Shown in pieces: positions 54,000 through 62,772 of a DNA stretch of 64,000 nucleotides. The notes under the pieces were generated by a model. The model saw only the letters and a list, made by a program, of their open reading frames with translations. It made no database searches and was not told where the DNA came from. The position numbers were made by a program, and so were the translations under genes. The stretch's first letter is position 1. Every line of letters starts with the position of its first letter. Source of the DNA: Roseomonas xinghualingensis (GTDB taxonomy: Bacteria > Pseudomonadota > Alphaproteobacteria > Acetobacterales > Acetobacteraceae); NCBI RefSeq assembly GCF_025791835.1, contig NZ_JAOXLP010000015.1:1-64000 (forward strand), in the 5' to 3' direction.

Positions 54000-55007
54000 A
54001 TGGGACGCGTGCTTGTCACTGGGGCGGCCGGCTTCATCGGCGCGCATCTCTGCAGGGAACTGCTGCGGCGGGGCGATACCGTGGTCGGCCTCGACAACAT
54101 GAACCCCTATTATGATCCGGCGCTCAAGCAGGCGCGCCTGGCGGCGCTGACGGGCGATGCCCCGCCGGGAGCCTTCGAGTTCCATCAGATGGACCTGGCG
54201 GATGCGGATGCTGTGCTGGGCCTGATGAAGGACCGCCCGGATATCGACCGCGTGGCGCATCTGGGCGCTCAGGCCGGCGTGCGCTGGTCGCTGGAAGCGC
54301 CCTTCGCCTACACCGCCGCGAATGTCACCGGGCAGCTCTCGATCCTGGAAGGTGTGCGGCGTAGCGAGGGGCGCATCAAGCATCTCGTCTATGCCTCCAC
54401 CAGCTCGGTCTATGGCTCGCGCACGGATGGCAGCCAGTTCCGGGAGACGGACCGGGTGGACAAGCCCGTGTCCCTCTATGCCGCGACCAAGCGGGCGGGC
54501 GAGCTGATGGGGATCGTCTATAACGACCTCTACAAGCTGCCGATGACGGGTGTGCGTTTCTTCACCGTCTATGGCCCCTGGGGCCGGCCCGACATGGCCT
54601 ATTGGCTGTTCACCGACGCGATGCTGAAGGGCAAGCCGATCCGCCTCTTCAACGAAGGGAAGATGCGGCGCGACTTCACCTATGTGGACGACATCGTCAC
54701 CGGCATCGTGGCGGCGCTGGACCATCCGCCGGCGGATGGCGGGCACCGGCTCTATAATATCGGCAACAGCAACCCCGAGGAGCTGATGGACCTCATCGGC
54801 ATCCTGGAGGAGCTGCTGGGTGTGGAGGCGAAGAAGGAGTTTCTGCCGATGCAGCCGGGCGACGTGCCGGCCACCTTCGCCGATGTTTCCGCCATGAAGC
54901 GTGACTTCGGTTGGGCGCCGACGACGAGCCTTCGCACGGGGCTCGGCCATTTCGTCGATTGGTGGAAGGGCTATTTCCCCATGCCCGGCAACAAGGAAGC
55001 CGCCTGA
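54000..55007 (+). CDS. UDP-glucuronate 4-epimerase-type NAD-dependent sugar epimerase
   Basis: A 335-residue extended SDR. VLVTGAAGFIGAHLCRELL binds NAD; GLDNMNPYYDPALKQARL, HLGAQAGVRWSLEAPFAYT, STSSVYG, YAATKRAGELMG (Tyr and Lys) and FFTVYGPWGRPDMAYWLFTD are typical of the UDP-glucuronate 4-epimerase/LPS-synthesis group. It would make UDP-galacturonate for surface polysaccharide. AGAGGAACAGC precedes the ATG. The hairpin just upstream suggests special control. Confidence 0.9.
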   Translation: MGRVLVTGAAGFIGAHLCRELLRRGDTVVGLDNMNPYYDPALKQARLAALTGDAPPGAFEFHQMDLADADAVLGLMKDRPDIDRVAHLGAQAGVRWSLEAPFAYTAANVTGQLSILEGVRRSEGRIKHLVYASTSSVYGSRTDGSQFRETDRVDKPVSLYAATKRAGELMGIVYNDLYKLPMTGVRFFTVYGPWGRPDMAYWLFTDAMLKGKPIRLFNEGKMRRDFTYVDDIVTGIVAALDHPPADGGHRLYNIGNSNPEELMDLIGILEELLGVEAKKEFLPMQPGDVPATFADVSAMKRDFGWAPTTSLRTGLGHFVDWWKGYFPMPGNKEAA

Positions 55008-55102
55008 TCCATCGATATTACAGGTTGTTTTCAGAAATCCGATCTGTTTGATGAATGCCTTTCGGCGGTCCAGGGTCCGGCCGCCGAAGGACCCCGATCT
55101 CT

Positions 55103-56155
55103 ATGACTCTGTATGACCGCTTCTCCCGCCTGATGCCGGGCATTCTGCTTTGCGCCGGCATCACCCTGGCGGCGGTGGCGCTGGCGCGGCTGGAGGCGGC
55201 GCTGTTCGGCCGGGCCTGGGTGGAGGCGCTGGTCCTGGCGATCCTGCTGGGCACCGCGGTTCGCACCGCCTGGCGGCCGGGCCCACGCTGGAAGCCCGGG
55301 ATCGACTTCTCTGCCAAGATGCTGCTGGAGGTGGCGGTGGTGCTGCTCGGCGCCTCGCTGAGCGCCGCCACTTTGCTGGCGGTGGGGCCAGCGCTGCTAC
55401 TGGGTATTGCGCTGGTGGTGGCAGTGGCCATCTGCGCCAGCTACGCGCTGGGCCGCCTCTTCGGCCTGCCGGTGCGGATGGCGCTGCTGGTGGCCTGCGG
55501 CAATTCCATCTGCGGCAATTCGGCCATCGCGGCTGTCGCGCCCGTCGTGGGGGCGGATGGGGAGGATGTGGCGTCCTCGATCGCTTTTACGGCTGTGCTG
55601 GGCGTGGTGGTGGTGCTCTGCCTGCCCTTGCTGGTGCCGGCGCTGGGGCTCAGCCTCGGGCAGTACGGGGTTCTTGCGGGGTTGACCGTTTATGCCGTGC
55701 CGCAGGTGTTGGCGGCGACGGCGCCCGTGGGCGCGCTGAGCGTGCAGCTGGGCACGCTGGTGAAGCTGGTGCGCGTGCTGATGCTGGGACCGGTTGTGGT
55801 GGTGCTGTCCCTGCTGGCGCCGCGGCTGCGGGAGGAGCGGGTGGCGGCCGGTGACGTGGTAGCGGGCGACCGGCCGATGCGGCCGCCGCTGAGCCGGCTG
55901 GTGCCCTGGTTCATCATCGGCTTCCTGGTCCTAGCCGCGCTGCGCTCGGCGGGGCTGGTGCCGGAGATCCTGCTGGCGCCGATGGCGGCAGTGGCAGCGG
56001 CCTTCACCATCATTTCCATGGCCGCACTGGGCCTGGGGGTGGATGTGCGGACAGTGGCGCGCTCGGGTGGCCGGGTGACGGCGGCGGCCATTGCCTCACT
56101 GCTGGTCCTCGGGGGGATCAGCCTCGGCCTGATCCGGCTGCTCGGCGTGGAGTGA
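55103..56155 (+). CDS. YeiH/UPF0324 family membrane protein, putative sulfate or anion exporter
   Basis: A 350-residue integral membrane protein with about ten TMs. KPGIDFSAKMLLEVAVVLLG, LLVACGNSICGNSAIAAVAP and GLTVYAVPQVLAATAPVG are the family signatures. Relatives are found next to LysR regulators and near sulfonate or sulfite metabolism. Here a LysR gene faces it tail to tail, overlapping by 38 bases. The ATG at 55103 has GAAGGAC about 11 bases upstream. Confidence 0.88.
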   Translation: MTLYDRFSRLMPGILLCAGITLAAVALARLEAALFGRAWVEALVLAILLGTAVRTAWRPGPRWKPGIDFSAKMLLEVAVVLLGASLSAATLLAVGPALLLGIALVVAVAICASYALGRLFGLPVRMALLVACGNSICGNSAIAAVAPVVGADGEDVASSIAFTAVLGVVVVLCLPLLVPALGLSLGQYGVLAGLTVYAVPQVLAATAPVGALSVQLGTLVKLVRVLMLGPVVVVLSLLAPRLREERVAAGDVVAGDRPMRPPLSRLVPWFIIGFLVLAALRSAGLVPEILLAPMAAVAAAFTIISMAALGLGVDVRTVARSGGRVTAAAIASLLVLGGISLGLIRLLGVE

Positions 56156-57050
56156 CAACCGGCGCGGCGGGGATGAGCGCGAGCAGCGCTTCCGCCGCGC
56201 GGCTGGCCGGGCGGTCCCGGTGGCGCATCACCTGGAAGGCGCGTACCGGCAGGTCCACGGGCACGCGGTGAAGCAGCCCGGCCTCGATGCTGGGGGCCGC
56301 GACGGATGCGGAGATGGCGGTGGCGCCCAGCCCCGCCTCCACCGCGCCGCGCACGGATTCGTTGGAAGGCAGTTCCAGGGTCACATGGAGTGATCGCGGG
56401 TCCAGCCCGGCATCGCGCAGTGAAGCCTCGAAGACGGAACGGGTGCCCGAGCCGGGTTCGCGCAATACCCATTCACCATCCTGCAGGAGCGCGGCCAGAT
56501 CGGCCGGGGGATCGGTTGCCCAGCGATGGCTTGGCGCCACCACGACCACGAGCTGGTCCATGGCAACGGTGCGGGCGATGAGGAGCGGATCGTCCACCGC
56601 GCCTTCCACGAAGCCGAGCTCGGCCGTGCCGGCCTGCACCGCTGCCGCCACCTGGGCCGTGTTGCCGATGGAAAGCGGCACGGTGATGCCGGGATAGGCA
56701 CGCCGGAAAGCGACGATGTGGCGTGGCAGCCAATAGCCGGCGATGGTCTGGCTGGCATGGACGGGGAGGGTGCCACGCCGAAGGCCGGCGAGTTCCGCCA
56801 GGGCGATTTCCGCGGCTTCGGCGCGCGCGAGGACGGCGCGGGCCTCCGGCAGGAAGGCTCGGCCGGCTCCCGTCAGCTCGATCCCGCGGCCGACACGATC
56901 GAAGAGGCGCACGCCGTTGCGGATTTCCAGCGTGGCAATGGCGGCGCTGGCGGCGGATTGCGTGAGGTTCAGCGCCTCCGCCGCGCGGGTGACGTGCTGA
57001 CGCTCCGCGACCGCCACGAAGACGCGGAGCTGATCCAGGGTCAGGCGCAT
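56118..57050 (-). CDS. LysR-family transcriptional regulator (CbbR/CysB-like branch)
   Basis: A 310-residue LysR protein. LRVFVAVAERQHVTRAAEAL and LTQSAASAAIATLEIRNGVR form the winged HTH; the effector domain includes GTLPVHASQTIAGYWLPRHI and NTAQVAAAVQAGTAELGFVE. It starts one base after the flavin-reductase-like stop, so the two form an operon, and its 3' end overlaps the YeiH gene on the other strand by 38 bases. YeiH partners are often regulated by such LysR proteins. Confidence 0.92.
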   Translation of the reverse strand: MRLTLDQLRVFVAVAERQHVTRAAEALNLTQSAASAAIATLEIRNGVRLFDRVGRGIELTGAGRAFLPEARAVLARAEAAEIALAELAGLRRGTLPVHASQTIAGYWLPRHIVAFRRAYPGITVPLSIGNTAQVAAAVQAGTAELGFVEGAVDDPLLIARTVAMDQLVVVVAPSHRWATDPPADLAALLQDGEWVLREPGSGTRSVFEASLRDAGLDPRSLHVTLELPSNESVRGAVEAGLGATAISASVAAPSIEAGLLHRVPVDLPVRAFQVMRHRDRPASRAAEALLALIPAAPVVTPRRAAGSGRG

Positions 57051-57051
57051 C

Positions 57052-57666
57052 TCAGCCGAGCGTCGGGCGGATCATCTCGAACATCTCGCCGATCTCCGCA
57101 TAGTCGCCGCGATAGCCGCATCGGCCGATGGGGCGGGCGGCCTTGGTGTCGAAGATGCCGTCCTTGATATGGGCGCGGTCGATATGCACCCCGACGACCT
57201 GACCGAGAATGAGGAAGGTGTTCACCTCCACGCCTTCGAGGTTCTTCAGCGGGACGATCTGGAGGAGGCGGCATTCCAGCGCGGCGGGCGTGTGGGCGAC
57301 GCGCGGTGGCCGGACGATGCGGGACGCCGCCGCCTCGATGCCGGCGAACTCCATTTCCGACTCACCCTGGGGCAAGGGGGCGCTGCTGCGGTTCATCACC
57401 TCGGCCAGCGGGCGCGTGGCGAGGTTGCACACGAACTCCCCATTGGCCTCCACGTTCCGCAGGCTGTCCTTGCGGCCCTCGCTGGCGAAGCCAACGATCG
57501 GTGGATTGGAATTGAAGGCGTTGAAGAAGCTGTAAGGAGCCAGGTTCACGCGGCCTTCGGCATCCACCGTGGTGATCCAGCCGATCGGACGCGGCGCCAC
57601 GATCGCCTTGAAGGGATCATGCTTCAATCCATGGCCGAGCCGGGGCTCGTAGAAGTGCTGGTCCAT
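57052..57666 (-). CDS. Flavin-reductase-like FMN-binding protein
   Basis: A 204-residue split-barrel flavoprotein. IVAPRPIGWITTVDAEGRVN, LAPYSFFNAFNSNPPIVGFA and NGEFVCNLATRPLAEVMN are the FMN-binding signature of this family. Members reduce flavin for two-component monooxygenases or act as small oxidoreductases. GGAAGCGACAC precedes the ATG at 57666. Divergent from the NicX-like gene, with a palindrome between; it could supply reduced flavin to a ring hydroxylase of the same pathway (inference). Confidence 0.88.
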   Translation of the reverse strand: MDQHFYEPRLGHGLKHDPFKAIVAPRPIGWITTVDAEGRVNLAPYSFFNAFNSNPPIVGFASEGRKDSLRNVEANGEFVCNLATRPLAEVMNRSSAPLPQGESEMEFAGIEAAASRIVRPPRVAHTPAALECRLLQIVPLKNLEGVEVNTFLILGQVVGVHIDRAHIKDGIFDTKAARPIGRCGYRGDYAEIGEMFEMIRPTLG

Positions 57667-57798
57667 GTGTCGCTTCCGTTTTGGGCAGGAAATGGTCACT
57701 CGTCCTGCCAAATGCATGCAAGATAGGCGGAACGGGATCTGGATGGCTGAGGATCGCCCATAACGGCCGCGAGAATCTTCTTTCCGGCATCTCTTTCA

Positions 57799-57816
57799 TA
57801 ACTGTACGCTCAGTTA
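57799..57816. promoter_or_regulatory. Palindromic operator candidate upstream of the NicX-like gene
   Basis: TAACTG, TACGCT, CAGTTA: a perfect 6+6 dyad 24 bases before the NicX-like start and in the divergent control region of the flavin-reductase/LysR pair. The ACTGTACGCTCAGT core resembles operators of the TetR family. No TetR gene lies in the window. Confidence 0.5.
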
Positions 57817-57839
57817 GTTCCAGCGGAAAGGCAAAGCCG

Positions 57840-58892
57840 ATGGCCATCAGCGACGCGGACATGATCGAGGCCTGGAAGAAGGTCCTGACCCTCTCCCAAC
57901 TGAAATCCGGCGAGGTGGTGACGGTGCTGACGGGGGCGGCGACGCATCCCCAGACGCTCTCCACGGCCATGATCGCGGCACGCGGCATGGGCGCCATCGT
58001 GAACCGGCTGGACTTGCCGCCGATGAACGGGGAGGCGTCCCTTTCCCGCGATGCGCTGGCTTTCGTAGGGGATACGCCGCTCACGGGGAACCCGGCCGGC
58101 ATGGCGGCGCTGAAGGCGAGCGACCTCGTGCTCGACCTGATGCTGCTGCTGTTCTCCCCGGAACAGGGAGAAATTCTGGAGAGCGGCACGCGCATGCTGC
58201 TGGCGGTGGAGCCGCCGGAGGTGCTGGCGCGGCTGGTGCCAACCCTTGAGGACAAGGCGCGGGTGAAGGCCGCGGCGGAGAAGCTGAAGGCGGCCAGGGA
58301 GATGCATGTCACCTCCGCCGCCGGAACCGACCTGCGCTGCGCATTGGGTGATTACCCGCTGCTGGAGGAATACGGCTTCGTCGATGCGCCTGGCCGTTGG
58401 GATCATTGGCCGAGCGGATTCCTCGCCACCTGGCCGAACGAGGGCAGGTCCAACGGCACGATCGTCATCGACCGAGGCGACATCCTGCTGCCGCAGAAGT
58501 CCTATGTGCAGGACAGGATCACCCTGACGGTGAAGGACGGCTACGTCACCCAGGTTGAAGGCGGGCTCGATGCCGAGCTGCTGCAGGACTACATCCAGTC
58601 CTTCAAGGATCCCGAGGCCTACGCGATCTCCCATATCGGCTGGGGGTTGCAGGACCGCGCGCGCTGGTCGGTGCTCTCGCTCTATGACCGCGAGCAGACG
58701 ATCGGGATGGACGCGCGCGCCTTCGCGGGGAACTTCCTTTTCTCGCTGGGCCCGAACACGGAGGCAGGCGGCACGCGCAACACGCCCTGCCATATCGACA
58801 TCCCGCTCCGCCGCTGCACGATCCGGCTGGACGGCGTGCCGGTGACACAGGACGGCAAAGTGCTCGATGACTTCGCCATGGCGGCCGAATGA
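57840..58892 (+). CDS. NicX-like 2,5-dihydroxypyridine 5,6-dioxygenase / M29-type metalloprotein
   Basis: A 350-residue protein, the same length as Pseudomonas NicX. The C-terminal GGTRNTPCHIDIPLRRCTIR holds the His-x-Asp pair that binds Fe(II) in NicX, and YGFVDAPGRWDHWPSGFLAT and EGRSNGTIVIDRGDILLP are shared with the family; the third ligand (Glu) is probably in PLLEEYGF. NicX opens the 2,5-dihydroxypyridine ring in aerobic nicotinate breakdown. GGAAAGGC precedes the ATG. The neighbouring nicotinate-dehydrogenase-like genes support the role. A generic aminopeptidase annotation is the alternative. Confidence 0.8.
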   Translation: MAISDADMIEAWKKVLTLSQLKSGEVVTVLTGAATHPQTLSTAMIAARGMGAIVNRLDLPPMNGEASLSRDALAFVGDTPLTGNPAGMAALKASDLVLDLMLLLFSPEQGEILESGTRMLLAVEPPEVLARLVPTLEDKARVKAAAEKLKAAREMHVTSAAGTDLRCALGDYPLLEEYGFVDAPGRWDHWPSGFLATWPNEGRSNGTIVIDRGDILLPQKSYVQDRITLTVKDGYVTQVEGGLDAELLQDYIQSFKDPEAYAISHIGWGLQDRARWSVLSLYDREQTIGMDARAFAGNFLFSLGPNTEAGGTRNTPCHIDIPLRRCTIRLDGVPVTQDGKVLDDFAMAAE

Positions 58893-58943
58893 ACGCAGGG
58901 CAGGTATCTGCCCCGCCATCACCTAACCATCAGGAGTAGCACC

Positions 58944-60155
58944 ATGCATGTGACACGGCGCCTGATCCTTGGCGCGTCCGGTTCGCTCGCCTTGCCCGGG
59001 ATCCTGCATGCGCAGGGAACTGCTCCGATCCGCATCGGTGAGATCAACAGCTACACCACCAACCCGGCTTTTACTTTGCCTTACCGCAACGCCATGCAGC
59101 TGGCGGTAGAGCGGGTCAACGCGAAGGGCGGCGTGCTGGGACGTCAGCTGGAGCTGATCACGCGCGACGATGCCGGCCGCCCGCAGGATGCGGTGCGCCT
59201 GGCCGGCGAGATGGTGAACGACCAGAAGGTGGATGTTCTGGCGGGCGCCTATCTTTCCAATGTGGGTCTTGCCCTTGGCGAATACGCGGCGCAAAACAAG
59301 CGCTTGTATATCGGCGGCGAGCCGCTGACGGATGCGATGGTGTGGGAGCGGGGCAACCGCTACACCTTCCGCCTGCGCCCCAGCACCTACATGCAGGCCG
59401 CGATCCTGGCGGAGGAGGCGGCGAAGCTGCCGGCGAAGCGTTGGGTGACGGTGGCACCGAATTACGAGTTCGGCCAGTCCGGTGTGAAGTGGTTCAAGCA
59501 GCTGCTGACGGCGAAGCGCCCCGATGTGCAGTTCGTGGGCGAGCAATGGCCGGCGCTGGGCCGCGTGGATGCCGGCGCCACGGTGCAGGCGTTGGAGCAG
59601 ATGAAGCCCGACGGCATCTTCAACGTTCTCTTCGGGCCTGACCTGACCAATTTCGTGCGTCAGGGCAACACGCGCGGGCTGTTCGAGAAGCGCAGCGTCG
59701 CATCCCTCCTGACCGGCGAGCCGGAATATCTCGACCCGCTGGGGGACGAGGCGCCGGAAGGCTGGATCGTCACCGGTTATCCGGGCGAGGCGATCGATAC
59801 TCCCGCGCACAAGGCCTATGCGGCCGCCTACCGGACGAAGTTCAACGCCAAGCCGATGTGCGGCTCCCTGGTGGGCTATGCGCTGATCAACTCGATCGCC
59901 GCGGGTGTCGCCAAGGCAGGCTCCACCGATATCGAGAAGATGGTGGAAGGCTTCCGTGGCGCGCGCTTCGATACGCCGGTGGGCAATGCGGAATACCGCG
60001 CGATCGACCATCAGGGCACGCTGGGTGTCTTCGTCGGCAAGACGGCGTTGCAGCGCAATGCGGGCGTGATGACCGAATGGCGCTATATCGACGGCAAGGA
60101 CCTGCTGCCGGGCGACGACTTCGTGCGTGGCCTGCGGCCCGCCAGCGCCAGCTGA
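58944..60155 (+). CDS. Liv-type ABC transporter substrate-binding protein
   Basis: A 403-residue periplasmic binding protein: signal peptide THRRLIL-like (TRRLILGASGSLALPGILHA, QG), then a type I fold (IRIGEINSYTTNPAFTLPYR; KGGVLGRQLELITRDDAGRP; KVDVLAGAYLSNVGLALGEY; LVGYALINSIAAGVAKAGS). It resembles receptors for amides, urea or aromatic acids more than branched-chain amino acids. AGGAG precedes the ATG. Encoded between the NicX-like gene and the permease, it is probably the receptor for the N-heteroaromatic substrate. Confidence 0.9.
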   Translation: MHVTRRLILGASGSLALPGILHAQGTAPIRIGEINSYTTNPAFTLPYRNAMQLAVERVNAKGGVLGRQLELITRDDAGRPQDAVRLAGEMVNDQKVDVLAGAYLSNVGLALGEYAAQNKRLYIGGEPLTDAMVWERGNRYTFRLRPSTYMQAAILAEEAAKLPAKRWVTVAPNYEFGQSGVKWFKQLLTAKRPDVQFVGEQWPALGRVDAGATVQALEQMKPDGIFNVLFGPDLTNFVRQGNTRGLFEKRSVASLLTGEPEYLDPLGDEAPEGWIVTGYPGEAIDTPAHKAYAAAYRTKFNAKPMCGSLVGYALINSIAAGVAKAGSTDIEKMVEGFRGARFDTPVGNAEYRAIDHQGTLGVFVGKTALQRNAGVMTEWRYIDGKDLLPGDDFVRGLRPASAS

Positions 60156-60174
60156 CGGCACGCCCGGCGGGCAC

Positions 60175-62016
60175 ATGGACAGCATCATTCCGCAGTTGCT
60201 GACGGGGCTCGCCGGAGCCTCGTCACTCTTCCTCGTTGCCTCCGGGCTGACCATCATCTTCGGCGTCACGCGGATCGTGAACTTCTCGCATGGCAGCCTG
60301 ATGATGCTCGGCGCCTATATTGGCTGGAGCATCCTGACGCGGCTGCCGCGCGATCCCGAATGGTTCGTGCTGGGCATCATCGCTACCGTGCTGGCCACTG
60401 CGCTAATCGGCGTATTGCTGGAAATGGTGGTGCTGCGGCGAGTCTATCGCGCGCCAGAGCTGTTCCAGCTGCTGGCGACCTTCGGCGTGGTGCTGATCCT
60501 GCAGGACGTCACCCTGTGGATCTGGGGCCCGGTGGAGTTGCCGCTTCCCCGCTCGCGCTGGCTTCGCGGCTTCGTGGAGATCGCGGGCAACCGCTTTCCC
60601 TTCTATGACCTGATCCTGATATTTGTGGGCCCGGTGGTGCTGGGGCTGCTCTGGCTGGTGATGAACCGGACGCGCTGGGGCACGCTGGTGCGGGCGGCGA
60701 CGCTGGACCGCGAGATGGTGGCGGCGCTGGGTGTCGATCAGCGCCTCCTGTTCACCTCGGTCTTCGCGCTGGGCGCGGGGCTAGCCGGGCTGGGCGGCGT
60801 GCTGTCCCTGCCGAATTCCTCGGCGAACCTGCATATCGACCTTTCCGTCATCACCGATGCCTTCGTGGTGGTGGTGGTGGGCGGGCTGGGCAGCCTGCCC
60901 GGGGCTTTCGTGGCCAGCCTGCTGATCGGCATCCTGCAAGCCTTCGGCATCGTGCTGGTGCCAAAGATCACCCTGGTGCTGGTGTTCCTGGTGATGGCCG
61001 TGGTGCTGGTCTTCCGGCCCAACGGGTTGATGGGGCGCCCCCAGGCCGAGGCGCGTGAGGCCACGGTCGCGGCCCCGGTGGTCCGCGCGGCGCCGCGTGA
61101 GCTGCGGATCCTGGGTGGCATCGCGCTGCTCCTGGCGGTCGCGGCGCCTTTCTTCGTGGGTGACTACTATCTGACCGTGCTGACGGATGCCTGCGTGGCC
61201 ATCGTTTTCGCCGCGAGCCTGCATTTCATGATGGGGCCGGGCGGCATGGCGAGCTTCGGCCATGCGGCCTGGTTTGGCATTGGCGCCTATGGCGCGGGGC
61301 TTCTGGCGCAGTGGCTTGGGGCGCCCATGCCGATCGGCCTGCTGGCGGCACCTATCTCGGCGGGCATCGTGGCGGCGCTGTTCGGCTGGTTCGTGGTGCG
61401 CCTGTCAGGTGTCTATCTTTCGATGCTCACGCTCGCCTTTGCGCAGATCGTCTGGGCGATCAGCTTCCAATGGGTGGAGGTGACGGGCGGGGATAACGGG
61501 CTTCTGGGCCTCTGGCCGCCTGAATGGGCGCGCGATCCGTCCGTTTACTACTGGATGGCGCTGATCCTCTCAGTTGCTGTCGCCCTGCTGCTGCGGCGGG
61601 CGCTCTATGCCCCCTATGGCTATGCGCTGCGGGCGGCGCGGGATTCGGTCACGCGGGCACAGTCCATCGGGCTGGACGTGGCGCGGCTGCGGATGGTGGC
61701 GCTGATTATCGCCGGTGCCGCCTGCGGGCTTTCAGGTGCGCTCTTCGCCTATGCAAAGGGCGGTGTTTTCCCGACGTATATCAGCATCCCCCATTCGGTT
61801 GAGGCTCTGCTGATGGTGCTGCTCGGCGGGCTGCAGACCATGACGGGCCCGATCATCGGCGCGCTGGTCTATACCGGGTTGGCGGATATCCTCATGCGTT
61901 CCACCGATCTGTGGCGGCTGGTGCTGGGCACGGTGATCGTGCTGCTGGTCGTCGCCTTTCCCGAAGGCATCGCGGGGGCCGCGAGGCGCCTCTGGCTGCG
62001 GGGGCGCGAGGCATGA
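60175..62016 (+). CDS. Fused LivH-LivM permease of a branched-chain-type ABC importer
   Basis: A 613-residue membrane protein. The N-half is LivH-like (IFGVTRIVNFSHGSLMMLGA; VVVVVGGLGSLPGAFVASLL), and after a linker at about residues 285-310 the C-half is LivM-like (FMMGPGGMASFGHAAWFGIG; ALRAARDSVTRAQSIGLDVA; LLGGLQTMTGPIIGALVYTG). Normally these are two genes. The reading frame runs through the junction without a stop, so the fusion looks genuine. ATG 60175 has a weak binding site; the stop overlaps the LivG start (ATGA). Confidence 0.9.
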   Translation: MDSIIPQLLTGLAGASSLFLVASGLTIIFGVTRIVNFSHGSLMMLGAYIGWSILTRLPRDPEWFVLGIIATVLATALIGVLLEMVVLRRVYRAPELFQLLATFGVVLILQDVTLWIWGPVELPLPRSRWLRGFVEIAGNRFPFYDLILIFVGPVVLGLLWLVMNRTRWGTLVRAATLDREMVAALGVDQRLLFTSVFALGAGLAGLGGVLSLPNSSANLHIDLSVITDAFVVVVVGGLGSLPGAFVASLLIGILQAFGIVLVPKITLVLVFLVMAVVLVFRPNGLMGRPQAEAREATVAAPVVRAAPRELRILGGIALLLAVAAPFFVGDYYLTVLTDACVAIVFAASLHFMMGPGGMASFGHAAWFGIGAYGAGLLAQWLGAPMPIGLLAAPISAGIVAALFGWFVVRLSGVYLSMLTLAFAQIVWAISFQWVEVTGGDNGLLGLWPPEWARDPSVYYWMALILSVAVALLLRRALYAPYGYALRAARDSVTRAQSIGLDVARLRMVALIIAGAACGLSGALFAYAKGGVFPTYISIPHSVEALLMVLLGGLQTMTGPIIGALVYTGLADILMRSTDLWRLVLGTVIVLLVVAFPEGIAGAARRLWLRGREA

Positions 62017-62771
62017 GCGTCCTTGTCGTGCAGGGGTTGAGCAAGTCCTTCGGCGGCGTGCAGGCGGTGGGGGATGTTTCCTTCGCCGTAGCACCAGGGG
62101 AGATGCTGGCGCTGATCGGACCGAATGGAGCGGGCAAGACCACCTGCTTCAACATGGTCGGCGGGCAGCTGCGGCCGGATGCTGGCTCCGTCATGCTGGA
62201 TGGCAAGCCGATCACCGGGCTGGGACCGCGCGCCATCGCGCGCCATGGGGTGGGGCGCACCTTCCAGATCACCGCGACCTTTGGGTCCATGACGGTGCGG
62301 GAGAATGTGCAGATGGCGCTGCTCTCCCACCGGCAGCAGATCTGGCAGTTCTGGCGCCCCGTGGCTGGGCGCTACGTCGATGAGGCGGATGCGCTGCTGG
62401 CCCGGGTGGGATTGGAGGCGCAAGCGAACCGCGCGACGGGCGTGCTGGCCTATGGCGACCTGAAGCGGTTGGAACTGGCGATCGCGCTGGGCAATGAGCC
62501 GCGCCTGCTGCTGATGGACGAGCCGACCGCCGGCATGGCGCCCGCCGAACGCGTCGGCTTGATGAAGCTGACACGAAGGCTCGCGACCGAGCGTGGCGTG
62601 GCGGTGCTGTTCACCGAGCACGACATGGATGTGGTCTTCGATGTGTCGGACCGTATCCTGGTGCTGAATCGTGGCGTGCTGATCGCGGAAGGGAATGGCG
62701 CCGCCATCCGTGCCAACCCGGCGGTGCGCGAGATCTATCTCGGCACCGGCGCCACGAGCGGGGGGCATTGA
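62013..62771 (+). CDS. LivG-type ABC transporter ATP-binding protein
   Basis: A 252-residue ATPase. Walker A LIGPNGAGKTTCFNMVGG, a LivG-type GVGRTFQITATFGSMTVREN, a signature degenerate relative to LSGGQ (VLAYGDLKRLELAIAL), Walker B LLLMDEPTAGMAP and the switch His in TEHDMDVVFDVSDR. It pairs with the next gene to energise the fused permease. Overlaps the permease stop by four bases. Confidence 0.92.
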   Translation: MSVLVVQGLSKSFGGVQAVGDVSFAVAPGEMLALIGPNGAGKTTCFNMVGGQLRPDAGSVMLDGKPITGLGPRAIARHGVGRTFQITATFGSMTVRENVQMALLSHRQQIWQFWRPVAGRYVDEADALLARVGLEAQANRATGVLAYGDLKRLELAIALGNEPRLLLMDEPTAGMAPAERVGLMKLTRRLATERGVAVLFTEHDMDVVFDVSDRILVLNRGVLIAEGNGAAIRANPAVREIYLGTGATSGGH

Positions 62772-62772
62772 G

